Below, in pieces: positions 20,675-28,365 of a stretch of DNA of 64,000 bases. This stretch comes from Vibrio sp. B1FLJ16 (GTDB lineage: Bacteria; Pseudomonadota; Gammaproteobacteria; Enterobacterales; Vibrionaceae): NCBI RefSeq assembly GCF_905175385.1, contig NZ_HG992749.1:992001-1056000 (forward strand), given 5' to 3'. The position numbers and the translations under genes are program-made. Below the pieces are notes generated by a model. That model was not told the origin of the DNA and did no database searches. It was given only the letters and a program-made list of their open reading frames with translations. Numbering within the stretch: the stretch's first letter is position 1; the number at the start of each line of letters is the position of its first letter.

Positions 20675-21516
20675 TGAACGATATTCCGGTTTACAACAAC
20701 AAATGGAAATGGATGATTTTAGGCTTGGGTTTTGCTTTTCTTTACTTGCCTATTCTAATCCTGATTATCTACTCGTTTAATGAAAATCGCCTGGTTACCG
20801 TCTGGTCTGGATTCTCGTTCAAGTGGTACTCAGAGTTATTTGAAGACGATTTACTCATGGGCGGAGTCAAGCTGAGTCTGTTAATCGGGTTTCTCTCTGC
20901 CAGTGCCGCTGTGGTGCTTGGGACTATAGCAGCGTTTGTTCTTAATCGCTTCGGTAAGTTCAGGGGAGAAACCGGCTTCGCATTTATGATTACCGCGCCG
21001 TTGGTGATGCCCGAGGTAATTACAGGCCTGTCTTTGCTGCTACTCTTTATAGCAATGGGGCAAGTCTTTGATCTGTTTAACCAGCGGGGAATGATGACGA
21101 TTTGGATCGCACATGTCACGTTTTGTACCGCTTACGTTACAGTGGTAGTGAGTTCCAGATTACAAGAAGTTGATCGCTCAATCGAAGAGGCTGCCATGGA
21201 CTTAGGTGCACCGCCTTGGAAAGTGTTTCTTCAGATTACCTTGCCAACGATTGCTCCCGCGATTGTTGCAGGGTGGCTATTGGCGTTTACCTTGTCGCTT
21301 GACGATTTGGTGATTGCGAGTTTCGTTTCCGGTCCGAGTGCGACAACACTGCCAATGGTGGTATTTTCCAGTGTCAGGTTAGGTGTGAGTCCTAAAATTA
21401 ATGCCCTCGCAACGCTGATTATTCTGGGGGTATCCTGTGCAACCTTTATTGCATGGTGGGTACTTGCTAAAGCGGAGAAGCGGCGATTACAAGAGATCAA
21501 GATGAGCCAGCAGTAG
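20674..21516 (+). CDS. potI: Polyamine ABC transporter permease
   Basis: 280 residues from the ATG at 20674, which shares its A with the potH stop; GGAGG at 20662-20666 gives a 7-nt spacing (a GTG at 20671 would be only 4 nt away). Six membrane segments and the EAA motif EEAAMDLGAPPWKVFLQITLPTI are seen. It is the PotI/PotC-type partner of potH and completes the FGHI set. Confidence 0.92.
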   Translation: MNDIPVYNNKWKWMILGLGFAFLYLPILILIIYSFNENRLVTVWSGFSFKWYSELFEDDLLMGGVKLSLLIGFLSASAAVVLGTIAAFVLNRFGKFRGETGFAFMITAPLVMPEVITGLSLLLLFIAMGQVFDLFNQRGMMTIWIAHVTFCTAYVTVVVSSRLQEVDRSIEEAAMDLGAPPWKVFLQITLPTIAPAIVAGWLLAFTLSLDDLVIASFVSGPSATTLPMVVFSSVRLGVSPKINALATLIILGVSCATFIAWWVLAKAEKRRLQEIKMSQQ

Positions 21517-21546
21517 TGGCTTATTTTCCTCACTCAGGAGAGATAC

Positions 21547-22101
21547 ATGGATAGAGACATGGATGTAGGTAAGCAACTTAAAACGATCCGCACCATGCGC
21601 GGTTTATCGCAAAGAGAACTGGCTAAGAGAAGCGGCGTGACGAACTCCATGATCTCTCAAATTGAACAGAACCTTGTTAATCCTTCAGTTGGTTCTCTGA
21701 AAAAGATACTTGATGCTATTCCTATCTCAATGGGCGAGTTTTTTACCCTGGATGTGGAAGCGAAAGACGACATCTTTTTTAGTCCAGAACAAATGGCGGA
21801 TTTAGGTGACGGGAAAATTAGTCTGATGTTGGTGGGGGCGAAACGAGATGGCCGTAAACTCGCCATACTGCGTGAGATCTACCCGCCGGGGGCAGATACC
21901 GGTACCGATTTTATGCAGCACGAAGGTGAGGAAGGCGGGGTTGTTATCCGCGGCGAAATCGAAATCACGGTGGGTAGCCGGACGCAAGTTCTTAAAGCCG
22001 GAGACTCTTACTACTTTGAAACGCGTAAGCCGCATCGGTTTCGTAATAAGGGAAAAGTAGAATGCGAGCTGATTAGTGCTGCAACGCCGCCAACATTTTA
22101 G
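21547..22101 (+). CDS. puuR: PuuR-type transcriptional regulator (HTH plus cupin)
   Basis: 184 residues with AGGAGAG just upstream. N-terminal HTH_3 domain (about 7-62; MRGLSQRELAKRSGVTNSMISQIEQN) and C-terminal cupin_2 domain (about 105-180; GEEGGVVIRGEIEITVG, KAGDSYYFETRKPHRFRNKG). In E. coli PuuR represses the puu genes and is relieved by putrescine; an equivalent role here is inferred from position and architecture. It is the penultimate gene of the polyamine operon. Confidence 0.87.
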   Translation: MDRDMDVGKQLKTIRTMRGLSQRELAKRSGVTNSMISQIEQNLVNPSVGSLKKILDAIPISMGEFFTLDVEAKDDIFFSPEQMADLGDGKISLMLVGAKRDGRKLAILREIYPPGADTGTDFMQHEGEEGGVVIRGEIEITVGSRTQVLKAGDSYYFETRKPHRFRNKGKVECELISAATPPTF

Positions 22102-22128
22102 ATTTTTCAGGGATGAAAGAGGTGAATC

Positions 22129-22866
22129 ATGAAAATTGGGATAATAACGTGCGGGTATGTAGACCCGCCTTTGTCGGATAGCTATGGTCAATATGTCGAT
22201 ATGATTGAAAGCGCCTTTGCCAGTGTGAATGCGGCGATGGTGTTTCAAAACTATGATGCGATAAAAGGTGAGTTACCTGGCCTCGATGAGTGTCATGGAT
22301 TTATTCTTACCGGCAGCGTACACAATGCTTATGATGATTATCCTTGGATTCTTGCGTTGGCTGACTGGATTCGCAGTTGTGAGGCCAGAAGAAAACCACT
22401 GGTCGGGATCTGTTTTGGCCATCAGATTATTGCTAGAGCTTTGGGGGGAGTGGTTGAAAAATCTCACAAAGGTTGGGGGCTGGGTAGTTACGAGGTCAAG
22501 TTTAGTGCGCTTAAAAAATGGATGAACCTAGCCATTGATAATGCGCGTATGCTGGTGAGCCATCAGGATCAGGTCGTGGTGGTCCCAAGACAGATGCGCG
22601 TTATCGCCGGAAATGATTTTTGTCCTAACTTTATGTTAGTCAAAGACAATCACATTCTAACGGTGCAAGGTCATCCCGAGTTCAGTCCCGAGTTTACAGA
22701 GAAACTGGTAAGAAAACGTCAACACTTGCTTTCTCAAGAACAGTATGAAAATGCACTTGTTGAACTCAAAAAGTCCAATGATTCAGCACTATTTTTGCAC
22801 TGGATAGACGCTTTTTTTTACTCGCGATCAGCAAAGAATCGCTTCTCATATGCTGCAAAAATCTGA
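22129..22866 (+). CDS. Class I glutamine amidotransferase
   Basis: 245 residues with the GATase class I triad: nucleophile Cys 95 in GICFGHQ, and His 182/Glu 184 in VQGHPEFS. The motif set resembles the stand-alone GMP-synthase-like amidotransferases more than E. coli PuuD (peptidase C26). As the last gene of the polyamine operon it may hydrolyse gamma-glutamyl amide intermediates (a PuuD-like role), but this is inference. Its frame and motifs are intact. Confidence 0.8.
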   Translation: MKIGIITCGYVDPPLSDSYGQYVDMIESAFASVNAAMVFQNYDAIKGELPGLDECHGFILTGSVHNAYDDYPWILALADWIRSCEARRKPLVGICFGHQIIARALGGVVEKSHKGWGLGSYEVKFSALKKWMNLAIDNARMLVSHQDQVVVVPRQMRVIAGNDFCPNFMLVKDNHILTVQGHPEFSPEFTEKLVRKRQHLLSQEQYENALVELKKSNDSALFLHWIDAFFYSRSAKNRFSYAAKI

Positions 22867-23099
22867 GTATTAAAGGGCTGCTTTTTCTAAGAAGATTGCC
22901 ATAGAACCAGCAGACTCGCACTCGATGTGTTGGTGCGAGTTTGTCCTGCCAGAAGTTATATGAAGTATTCCATAAATTACCCTACCTGAAATTACGAGCC
23001 ATATCGTAATCCTTTACATCTGATCGATAACTCATTGATTATAAATTGAAGTACTGTAAGTGACGCATCATTATAAGAGGATGAAAGCAGCTTTTAGCC

Positions 23100-23117
23100 T
23101 TCTAGTCAGCGTTAAAT
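23100..23117. repeat. attC-type right end (R' box) at the left edge of the cassette cluster
   Basis: TCTAGTCAGCGTTAAAT repeats the right end of the attC at 23651-23663 (CTCAGCGTTAAAT) and fits the GTTRRRY core site. No left half is visible upstream, so it is the proximal recombination half-site of the first cassette. Confidence 0.6.
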
Positions 23118-23130
23118 TTATGGAGGATAA

Positions 23131-23544
23131 ATGGGACTAGTAATCGGGCCAGTAGTGATTTTTTGGATCGTTTCTTTCTTTTACACTTGGCGTATGGGAT
23201 ACGTTTTGTTTACAGGTAAGGAATTCTTCCCCTATATACTTCCCGTGATCGTCATTGCGTTTGTTGGTGCATCAATATATGTCTTAGGCGGTTTGTTTAC
23301 GTTTATAGGTCGCCGTGAGCTTTGGGGGCTTGATATTCCTTTGTTCTTTCTTTTGAATAAGTATGCGTTCATTGTATTTGTTCTCTCTATGCTAAGTTAC
23401 TTTTTTGGAGGCAGTGTCTTTAGTGGGGACATATCAAAGGCAGTCATTTTTATTCTTGCATTTTCCATATCATTGGGAAGTTTAGTAGGGTGTTTTAGCT
23501 CTAATGCATTTATGCAAAAGTACAATATATCTGAGACGTACTAA
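23131..23544 (+). CDS. Integron cassette 1: small membrane protein of unknown function
   Basis: 137 residues, GGAGG 5 nt before the ATG. About four hydrophobic membrane segments (VIGPVVIFWIVSFFYTW, ILPVIVIAFVGASIYVLGG, YAFIVFVLSMLSYFFGG, AVIFILAFSISLGSLVG). No family recognised. The gene starts only about 14 bp after a GTTAAAT core site and its stop abuts an attC site, the compact layout of an integron gene cassette (546 bp from core to core). Transcription direction matches cassettes 2 and 3. Confidence 0.78.
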   Translation: MGLVIGPVVIFWIVSFFYTWRMGYVLFTGKEFFPYILPVIVIAFVGASIYVLGGLFTFIGRRELWGLDIPLFFLLNKYAFIVFVLSMLSYFFGGSVFSGDISKAVIFILAFSISLGSLVGCFSSNAFMQKYNISETY

Positions 23545-23663
23545 TAACGCTTTAAGACAAATTCGCAACGCGTAGCCTTTTAGGTTTGAATCAGTATTAG
23601 TATTTTCGGCACATTGGTTTAGGTCAGTGGTCGCGTTATTCAACACTTAACTCAGCGTTAAAT
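23542..23663. repeat. attC recombination site of Vibrio superintegron type
   Basis: About 120 bp imperfect palindrome. The outer arms TAACGCT (23545-23551) and AGCGTTA (23654-23660) pair perfectly, and inner arms TTAAG / CTTAA follow. The internal stretch ATTCGCAACGCGTAGC and the core GTTAAAT are typical of attC sites in the Vibrio parahaemolyticus/cholerae group. The cut point would be after G23657. Confidence 0.82.
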
Positions 23664-23689
23664 TGGCAAATGAAACTGGGAGTTTAGAA

Positions 23690-23980
23690 ATGGGTTTTCT
23701 GTTATCAACGTTAGCGTTAATTGGAGCAGGTGCATTTTACTACTTTACTCTATATTCAAAGCCGCAAGATGATGATTGGCACAAACTGCCGTCGCTTTCA
23801 GAGTATTTAGACAAACATCCAGAATGTAAAACAGAAGATCCCGAAAGTGCAAAGTGCTATAGCTGCGGTTCAGACAAGGTGATTTTCCAACCTTTGACCA
23901 GTCATGAAGACCCGAGATATAAGCATATTTGTTTATCTTGCAAAAAGATCTTATTTAAAAGTAAAGCGATAATGTCTTAG
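23690..23980 (+). CDS. Integron cassette 2: membrane-anchored zinc-ribbon protein
   Basis: 96 residues from the ATG at 23690 (GGGAG about 8 nt upstream); a TTG at 23663 lies inside the attC core and is unlikely. One N-terminal membrane segment (FLLSTLALIGAGAFYYFTLY) and a cytoplasmic tail with CYSCG...ICLSCKK, a four-cysteine zinc ribbon. Function unknown. It starts about 30 bp after the attC core and ends about 15 bp before an attC remnant. Confidence 0.72.
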   Translation: MGFLLSTLALIGAGAFYYFTLYSKPQDDDWHKLPSLSEYLDKHPECKTEDPESAKCYSCGSDKVIFQPLTSHEDPRYKHICLSCKKILFKSKAIMS

Positions 23981-23995
23981 TTAATACCAATATGA

Positions 23996-24036
23996 CCAAA
24001 GCGTTAATAGTGATTCGCAACGCGTGGCATTTCATG
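23996..24036. repeat. Left half of a degraded attC site
   Basis: CCAAAGCGTTAATAGTGATTCGCAACGCGTGGCATTTCA shares the stretch ATTCGCAACGCGTxGCxTTT with the attC at 23542-23663. The right half is absent; the next ORF begins 24 bp on. A deletion probably removed the distal arm. Confidence 0.75.
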
Positions 24037-24060
24037 GTGTGATAGATTCTTGGGGGTAGG

Positions 24061-24303
24061 ATGAATATTAGATTTTGTGAAAAATGCGGAAAGAACACGG
24101 AGCATAAGGAGGCGATGAGACAAAAGCCTTCCAAATACGGTAAATCTAAAAAGGAGCAGTTCAAAGCATTTTTAGATGGTTTCTTTAGTGGTTCTGCCGC
24201 CTCTTTGCCTGCTGGTGCCTCTTTGGAATTAACCGACAGGTACATCATTTGTACTAGCTGCGGTAAAGAAACCCTAGAGAATCACGGAGAAGAATTTCAG
24301 TAA
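24061..24303 (+). CDS. Integron cassette 3: small zinc-ribbon protein
   Basis: 80 residues with two CxxC pairs (FCEKCGKNTEH near the N terminus and ICTSCGKETLEN near the C terminus) flanking a Gly/Ala/Ser-rich middle (DGFFSGSAASLPAGAS). No family name is recognised. It follows a truncated attC half-site; no attC is seen after it, so its own recombination site is lost. GGGGGTAGG just upstream may serve as Shine-Dalgarno. Confidence 0.7.
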   Translation: MNIRFCEKCGKNTEHKEAMRQKPSKYGKSKKEQFKAFLDGFFSGSAASLPAGASLELTDRYIICTSCGKETLENHGEEFQ

Positions 24304-24520
24304 ATTCTTATCACAGGGCAATATAAATATCACCGTTATCCAAAAACTGCTCTTGGCTGAACTGTTTGCAATAGTAGGCTTAAAGCCTGTTGCTAACAGA
24401 TACCGCTAAATTTGTTTTTATCTTCCTTCTTACCTCAGCGTCTCTTTAGCTGTACACCTCTTTACTCTATAATCCCTCTGTTTTCTTCGGTACTTAACTA
24501 TTTTCTCCCGGGATATTTTC

Positions 24521-25255
24521 ATGATTTCAAAAAACCAACTAAAACTGCTTCGTGCTTTGGGTCAAAAGAAGCAGCGTAAAGCGCACGGCTTATTTCTGGT
24601 TCAGGGTGAAAAGAACGTTCTGGAGCTGGCAAGCAGCTCATTAGTTGTAAAGCAAATCTTCGCTACGGCTGATTTTCTTGCGAACCATCGTCAGGAGCTG
24701 AGTGGTTTTGAGTGCATTGAGGCTTCTCTTGATGACCTAACCAAAGCAAGTACGCTGGTCAGTAACAATGCCGCCATTGCAGTAGTGGAAATTCCAGATG
24801 TGAAGGTACCTCAAGCAAAAGGTCTGATGATTGCGCTTGATGGTGTCTCTGACCCCGGTAACTTAGGCACTATCATTCGCGTAGCGGATTGGTACGGTAT
24901 CAAACATATTATCGCGAGCACGGATTGCGCTGATCCGTACAACCCTAAAACCATCAGTGCAACAATGGGCAGCTTTGGCCGCGTTCAGGTTAGCCTTGTC
25001 GATTTACCAAGCTATCTGGAACAAGCAAACTTACCGGTTTACGGCGCGTTTCTGGAAGGGGAGAGCGTGCATAAAAAGGCATTTTCTGCCGACGGGATTT
25101 TGCTGATGGGTAGTGAATCTCACGGGGTGCGTGAAGAAGCGTCGAAGTTTGTGACGGATAAAATCACTATTCCGGCGTTCGGCGGTGCGGAGTCGCTTAA
25201 CGTTGCTATGGCGACAGGCATTATCTTAGACAATATGCGTCGTCAGCACAGCTGA
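24521..25255 (+). CDS. TrmH/SpoU-family RNA 2'-O-ribose methyltransferase
   Basis: 244 residues. N-terminal substrate-binding domain (LRALGQKKQRKAHGLFLVQGEKNV) and a C-terminal SPOUT knot with the three family motifs: LDGVSDPGNLGTIIRVADWYG, LLMGSESHGVREE and IPAFGGAESLNVAMATGIIL. It methylates a ribose of rRNA or tRNA with S-adenosylmethionine; the target base cannot be told from the sequence. Monocistronic, convergent with fdxA, sharing a terminator. Confidence 0.9.
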   Translation: MISKNQLKLLRALGQKKQRKAHGLFLVQGEKNVLELASSSLVVKQIFATADFLANHRQELSGFECIEASLDDLTKASTLVSNNAAIAVVEIPDVKVPQAKGLMIALDGVSDPGNLGTIIRVADWYGIKHIIASTDCADPYNPKTISATMGSFGRVQVSLVDLPSYLEQANLPVYGAFLEGESVHKKAFSADGILLMGSESHGVREEASKFVTDKITIPAFGGAESLNVAMATGIILDNMRRQHS

Positions 25256-25281
25256 TTCAACAGACCCTAGAAATTGGATAC

Positions 25282-25319
25282 AAAAAAAGCGTAATGACTG
25301 CCGTTATTACGCTTTTTTT
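25282..25319. terminator. Bidirectional terminator between the methyltransferase and fdxA
   Basis: AAAAAAAGCGTAAT ... ATTACGCTTTTTTT hairpin. Confidence 0.92.
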
Positions 25320-25332
25320 CGCAAGCTGATTT

Positions 25333-25656
25333 TTACTTTTCAAGCATATAGAGTTTGTTTGGCACACCGTTCCACTTCTCGGCTTCTTCCATCGCTGGTT
25401 TTACTTCGATCTGTACTGGCCAAATTTCAGCAAGCTCTGCGTTCAGCTCTATGTAGATATGTTGTTCTTCAGGTACTTCATCTTCCTGAAAAATCGCGTG
25501 AGCGTCACACTCGTCGACACACAAGCCGCAGTCGATACACTCTATTGGATTGATTACCATGAAGTTCGGCCCTTCATGAAAGGCATCAGCCGGACACACC
25601 GCGACACAGTCAGTGTATTTACATTGGATACAGTTATCGGTTACGACAAACGCCAT
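25333..25656 (-). CDS. fdxA: Seven-iron ferredoxin
   Basis: 107 residues. Cys pattern [18 protein letters not shown] (3Fe-4S type, with an expanded spacing) and [11 protein letters not shown] (4Fe-4S) followed by a C-terminal extension ending [13 protein letters not shown], as in the FdxA/Azotobacter-type 7Fe ferredoxins. Cytoplasmic electron carrier; partner unknown. Confidence 0.9.
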   Translation of the reverse strand: MAFVVTDNCIQCKYTDCVAVCPADAFHEGPNFMVINPIECIDCGLCVDECDAHAIFQEDEVPEEQHIYIELNAELAEIWPVQIEVKPAMEEAEKWNGVPNKLYMLEK

Positions 25657-25865
25657 GATAATCAGCTCTTAAGTTAGTCAAAATGAAGGAATGGGGGATA
25701 ATACTCATCCCAAGGTAAAATTCAACATTCCCTAAGCTAAATCGATCGACTCGCTTTGATTTAGTATGACAGACAATTCAAATTCTCGTAAAATGCGCGC
25801 CATTGTGAGCTTACCCTGCATTTAGCATGGTTTTGGCTAAGACACCTACTACCCGAGACATCGAT

Positions 25866-27485
25866 ATGATTCGTATTAATGAAATTAGACTTCCTCTTGA
25901 TCACGAGGAAGAAGCGCTATTAGACGCGATCACTGCAAAGCTTGGCATTCCTGCTGAGAAAGTTATCTCCTTTAACGTCTTTAGACGCGGCTACGATGCT
26001 CGAAAGAAAACCAACATCCAGCTTATTTATTCGCTTGATATTATTGTGGGAGGCGATGAAGAAGCACTATTACACCAGTTCGCGAAAGATCCGCATGTTC
26101 GCCAAACTCCGGATATGGAGTACAAGTTTGTAGCGAAAGCGCCTGAAAATCTGCAAGAGCGTCCGGTTGTTATCGGTTTTGGTCCTTGTGGTCTGTTCGC
26201 AGGTCTTGTTCTAGCTCAAATGGGATTTAACCCGATTATTGTTGAGCGCGGTAAGGAAGTGCGTGAACGTACCAAAGATACGTTCGGCTTCTGGCGTAAG
26301 CGTGCGCTAAACACAGAATCAAATGTACAGTTTGGTGAGGGCGGCGCGGGTACTTTCTCAGACGGTAAACTATACAGCCAGGTAAAAGATCCAAACTTCT
26401 ACGGCCGAAAAGTGATCACCGAATTTGTCGCAGCTGGTGCGCCGGAAGAAATTCTGTACGTAAGTAAACCGCACATCGGTACGTTTAAACTGGTTACGAT
26501 GATCGAGAAAATGCGTGCGAAAATCATCGAACTGGGCGGTGAAATACGCTTTAGCACACGTGTTGATGATCTTCATATGGAAGATGGTCAGATCACGGGT
26601 GTGACGCTTTCTAATGGTGAAGAGATCAAATCCCGCCACATTGTTCTAGCCGTTGGCCACAGTGCGCGTGACACATTTGAAATGCTGCATGAGCGCGGTG
26701 TTTACATGGAAGCAAAACCATTCTCGGTAGGTTTCCGTATTGAACACAAACAATCAATGATCGACGAAGCGCGTTTCGGTCCAAATGCTGGCCATCCTAT
26801 TCTGGGTGCGGCGGATTACAAACTCGTACACCACTGTAAGAACGGCCGCACGGTATACAGCTTCTGTATGTGCCCGGGTGGCACAGTGGTTGCGGCTACC
26901 TCAGAAGAGGGCCGCGTAGTAACGAACGGCATGAGCCAATACTCTCGTTCAGAGCGAAACGCAAACAGCGCGATTGTGGTAGGCATCTCTCCAGAAACAG
27001 ATTATCCGGGCGATCCGCTTGCTGGTATTCGATTCCAGCGTGAGTTGGAATCGGGCGCTTATAAGTTAGGTGGCGAGACTTACGATGCCCCTGCTCAAAA
27101 GATTGGTGATTTCCTTAAAGGTCGCGATCCAAGTGAACTAGGCGATGTTGAACCGTCATTTACACCGGGCATTAAGCTGACTGATCTGTCGAAAGCACTG
27201 CCTCCATTTGCAGTTGAAGCTATTCGCGAAGCGATTCCTGCATTTGACCGTAAAATCAAAGGATTCGCGTCAGACGATGGTCTCTTAACTGGTGTAGAAA
27301 CTCGTACCTCATCACCTGTTTGCATTAAACGTGGTAAAGACTTCCAGAGTATTAACTTGAAGGGCTTCTACCCAGCGGGTGAAGGGGCTGGTTATGCTGG
27401 TGGTATTTTATCTGCCGGTATCGACGGTATCAAAGTCGCTGAAGCGGTAGCTCGTGATATTGTGGCAGCAATGGAAAACGCATAA
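25866..27485 (+). CDS. FAD-dependent oxidoreductase, COG2509 family
   Basis: 539 residues from the ATG at 25866. The upstream in-frame TTG/ATG starts at 25827 would add residues not usual for the family. N-terminal ferredoxin-like region (FRRGYDARKKTNIQLIY), FAD-binding VIGFGPCGLFAGLVLAQMGF, ESNVQFGEGGAGTFSDGKLYS, and a C-terminal FYPAGEGAGYAGGILSAGIDG that closes the flavin site. A conserved but poorly characterised flavoprotein; substrate unknown. Monocistronic. Confidence 0.85.
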   Translation: MIRINEIRLPLDHEEEALLDAITAKLGIPAEKVISFNVFRRGYDARKKTNIQLIYSLDIIVGGDEEALLHQFAKDPHVRQTPDMEYKFVAKAPENLQERPVVIGFGPCGLFAGLVLAQMGFNPIIVERGKEVRERTKDTFGFWRKRALNTESNVQFGEGGAGTFSDGKLYSQVKDPNFYGRKVITEFVAAGAPEEILYVSKPHIGTFKLVTMIEKMRAKIIELGGEIRFSTRVDDLHMEDGQITGVTLSNGEEIKSRHIVLAVGHSARDTFEMLHERGVYMEAKPFSVGFRIEHKQSMIDEARFGPNAGHPILGAADYKLVHHCKNGRTVYSFCMCPGGTVVAATSEEGRVVTNGMSQYSRSERNANSAIVVGISPETDYPGDPLAGIRFQRELESGAYKLGGETYDAPAQKIGDFLKGRDPSELGDVEPSFTPGIKLTDLSKALPPFAVEAIREAIPAFDRKIKGFASDDGLLTGVETRTSSPVCIKRGKDFQSINLKGFYPAGEGAGYAGGILSAGIDGIKVAEAVARDIVAAMENA

Positions 27486-27504
27486 TCAAAATTTGAATCA
27501 GATC

Positions 27505-27537
27505 AAGCCAGCCAGTGTTACTGACTGGCTTTTTTTG
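27505..27537 (+). terminator. Terminator of the COG2509 flavoprotein gene
   Basis: AGCCAGCCAGT / ACTGACTGGCT with one mismatch, followed by seven T. Confidence 0.88.
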
Positions 27538-27781
27538 TATTTAAACCAAGCTCAGCTTTTTTGCTGTAACTAATCATACGGACTTAGCCAGTGTAAAAAT
27601 TATTGCTCTTAAGTTATATAAATATGCAGTTAAGGGTGCTTTTGCACTTGTGAAAATTAAAGTGGATGAAGATCAATAGACTAAGGCTATGAAATAAATT
27701 GCTACTTTCCATTTAGTAAAATCAAAAAATTAGACGACACTTATCTTACAGCGGCAAGAAAATGCAGCTAAGGAGATAAGA

Positions 27782-28201
27782 ATGCATTCATTAAAAGTAA
27801 AAGATTACATGACCTTGCAAGCAGTGACCTTCACCAAAGACATGTCACTCACGGCAGCTTTAAACAAGGTAATGCAGAGTGTGAACCTCGGTGGTCCGGT
27901 ACTTGATGAAAATAAAAAGGTAATAGGGTTCTTATCAGAACAAGACTTGTTAGATAAGTTGGTGAAAGCGAGTTATCACTGTCAGGATACGCACACGGTT
28001 CAGGAATGCATGCATGACGATGTGCTTTCGGTATCACCCGAAATGTCTATTATTGAGTTGGCAGATATGATGAAAGTCGGTAAGCCAAAAGTTTACCCGG
28101 TTGTGGATGACAGAGAGAAGCTGGTCGGCATTATTACAAGGCGTGACGTACTAAGAGCTATTGGTGTCACACTAAATGAGTGCTTTATGCATCCGGTATA
28201 A
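27782..28201 (+). CDS. CBS-domain protein
   Basis: 139 residues made of two CBS motifs: KVKDYMTLQAVTFTKDMSLTAALNKV..GPVLDENKKVIGFLSEQDLLD and VQECMHDDVLSVSPEMSIIELADMM..VYPVVDDREKLVGIITRRDVLRAI. Such pairs bind adenosine nucleotides and regulate partners. The partner is unknown; it stands alone upstream of zntA. GGAG at 27773-27776 serves as Shine-Dalgarno. Confidence 0.85.
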   Translation: MHSLKVKDYMTLQAVTFTKDMSLTAALNKVMQSVNLGGPVLDENKKVIGFLSEQDLLDKLVKASYHCQDTHTVQECMHDDVLSVSPEMSIIELADMMKVGKPKVYPVVDDREKLVGIITRRDVLRAIGVTLNECFMHPV

Positions 28202-28290
28202 AGATCGTTTAACAATCCTCACAACAGAAAGGCGCATTGGCGTCTTTTTGTTTTTTACACAGTCAAGATGAAAAAACATTCATAATCAAC

Positions 28291-28322
28291 TTGACCTTGG
28301 AGCTGACTCCAAGGTTTATCCT
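28291..28322 (+). promoter_or_regulatory. ZntR/MerR-type metal-responsive promoter of zntA
   Basis: TTGACC, a 20-bp spacer holding CTTGGAGCTGACTCCAAG (near-perfect dyad), then TATCCT. The overlong spacer between -35 and -10 with the operator inside it is the MerR-family architecture, and the sequence closely parallels the E. coli zntA promoter. No zntR is in the window. Confidence 0.82.
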
Positions 28323-28365
28323 TGTGGTTAGACGAACAGATTATTACCAATAAGGAGTGTGGCTT

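Noticed and set aside
21802..22248. Minus-strand ORF spanning puuR and the amidotransferase
   Set aside because: Crosses two well-supported genes on the other strand.
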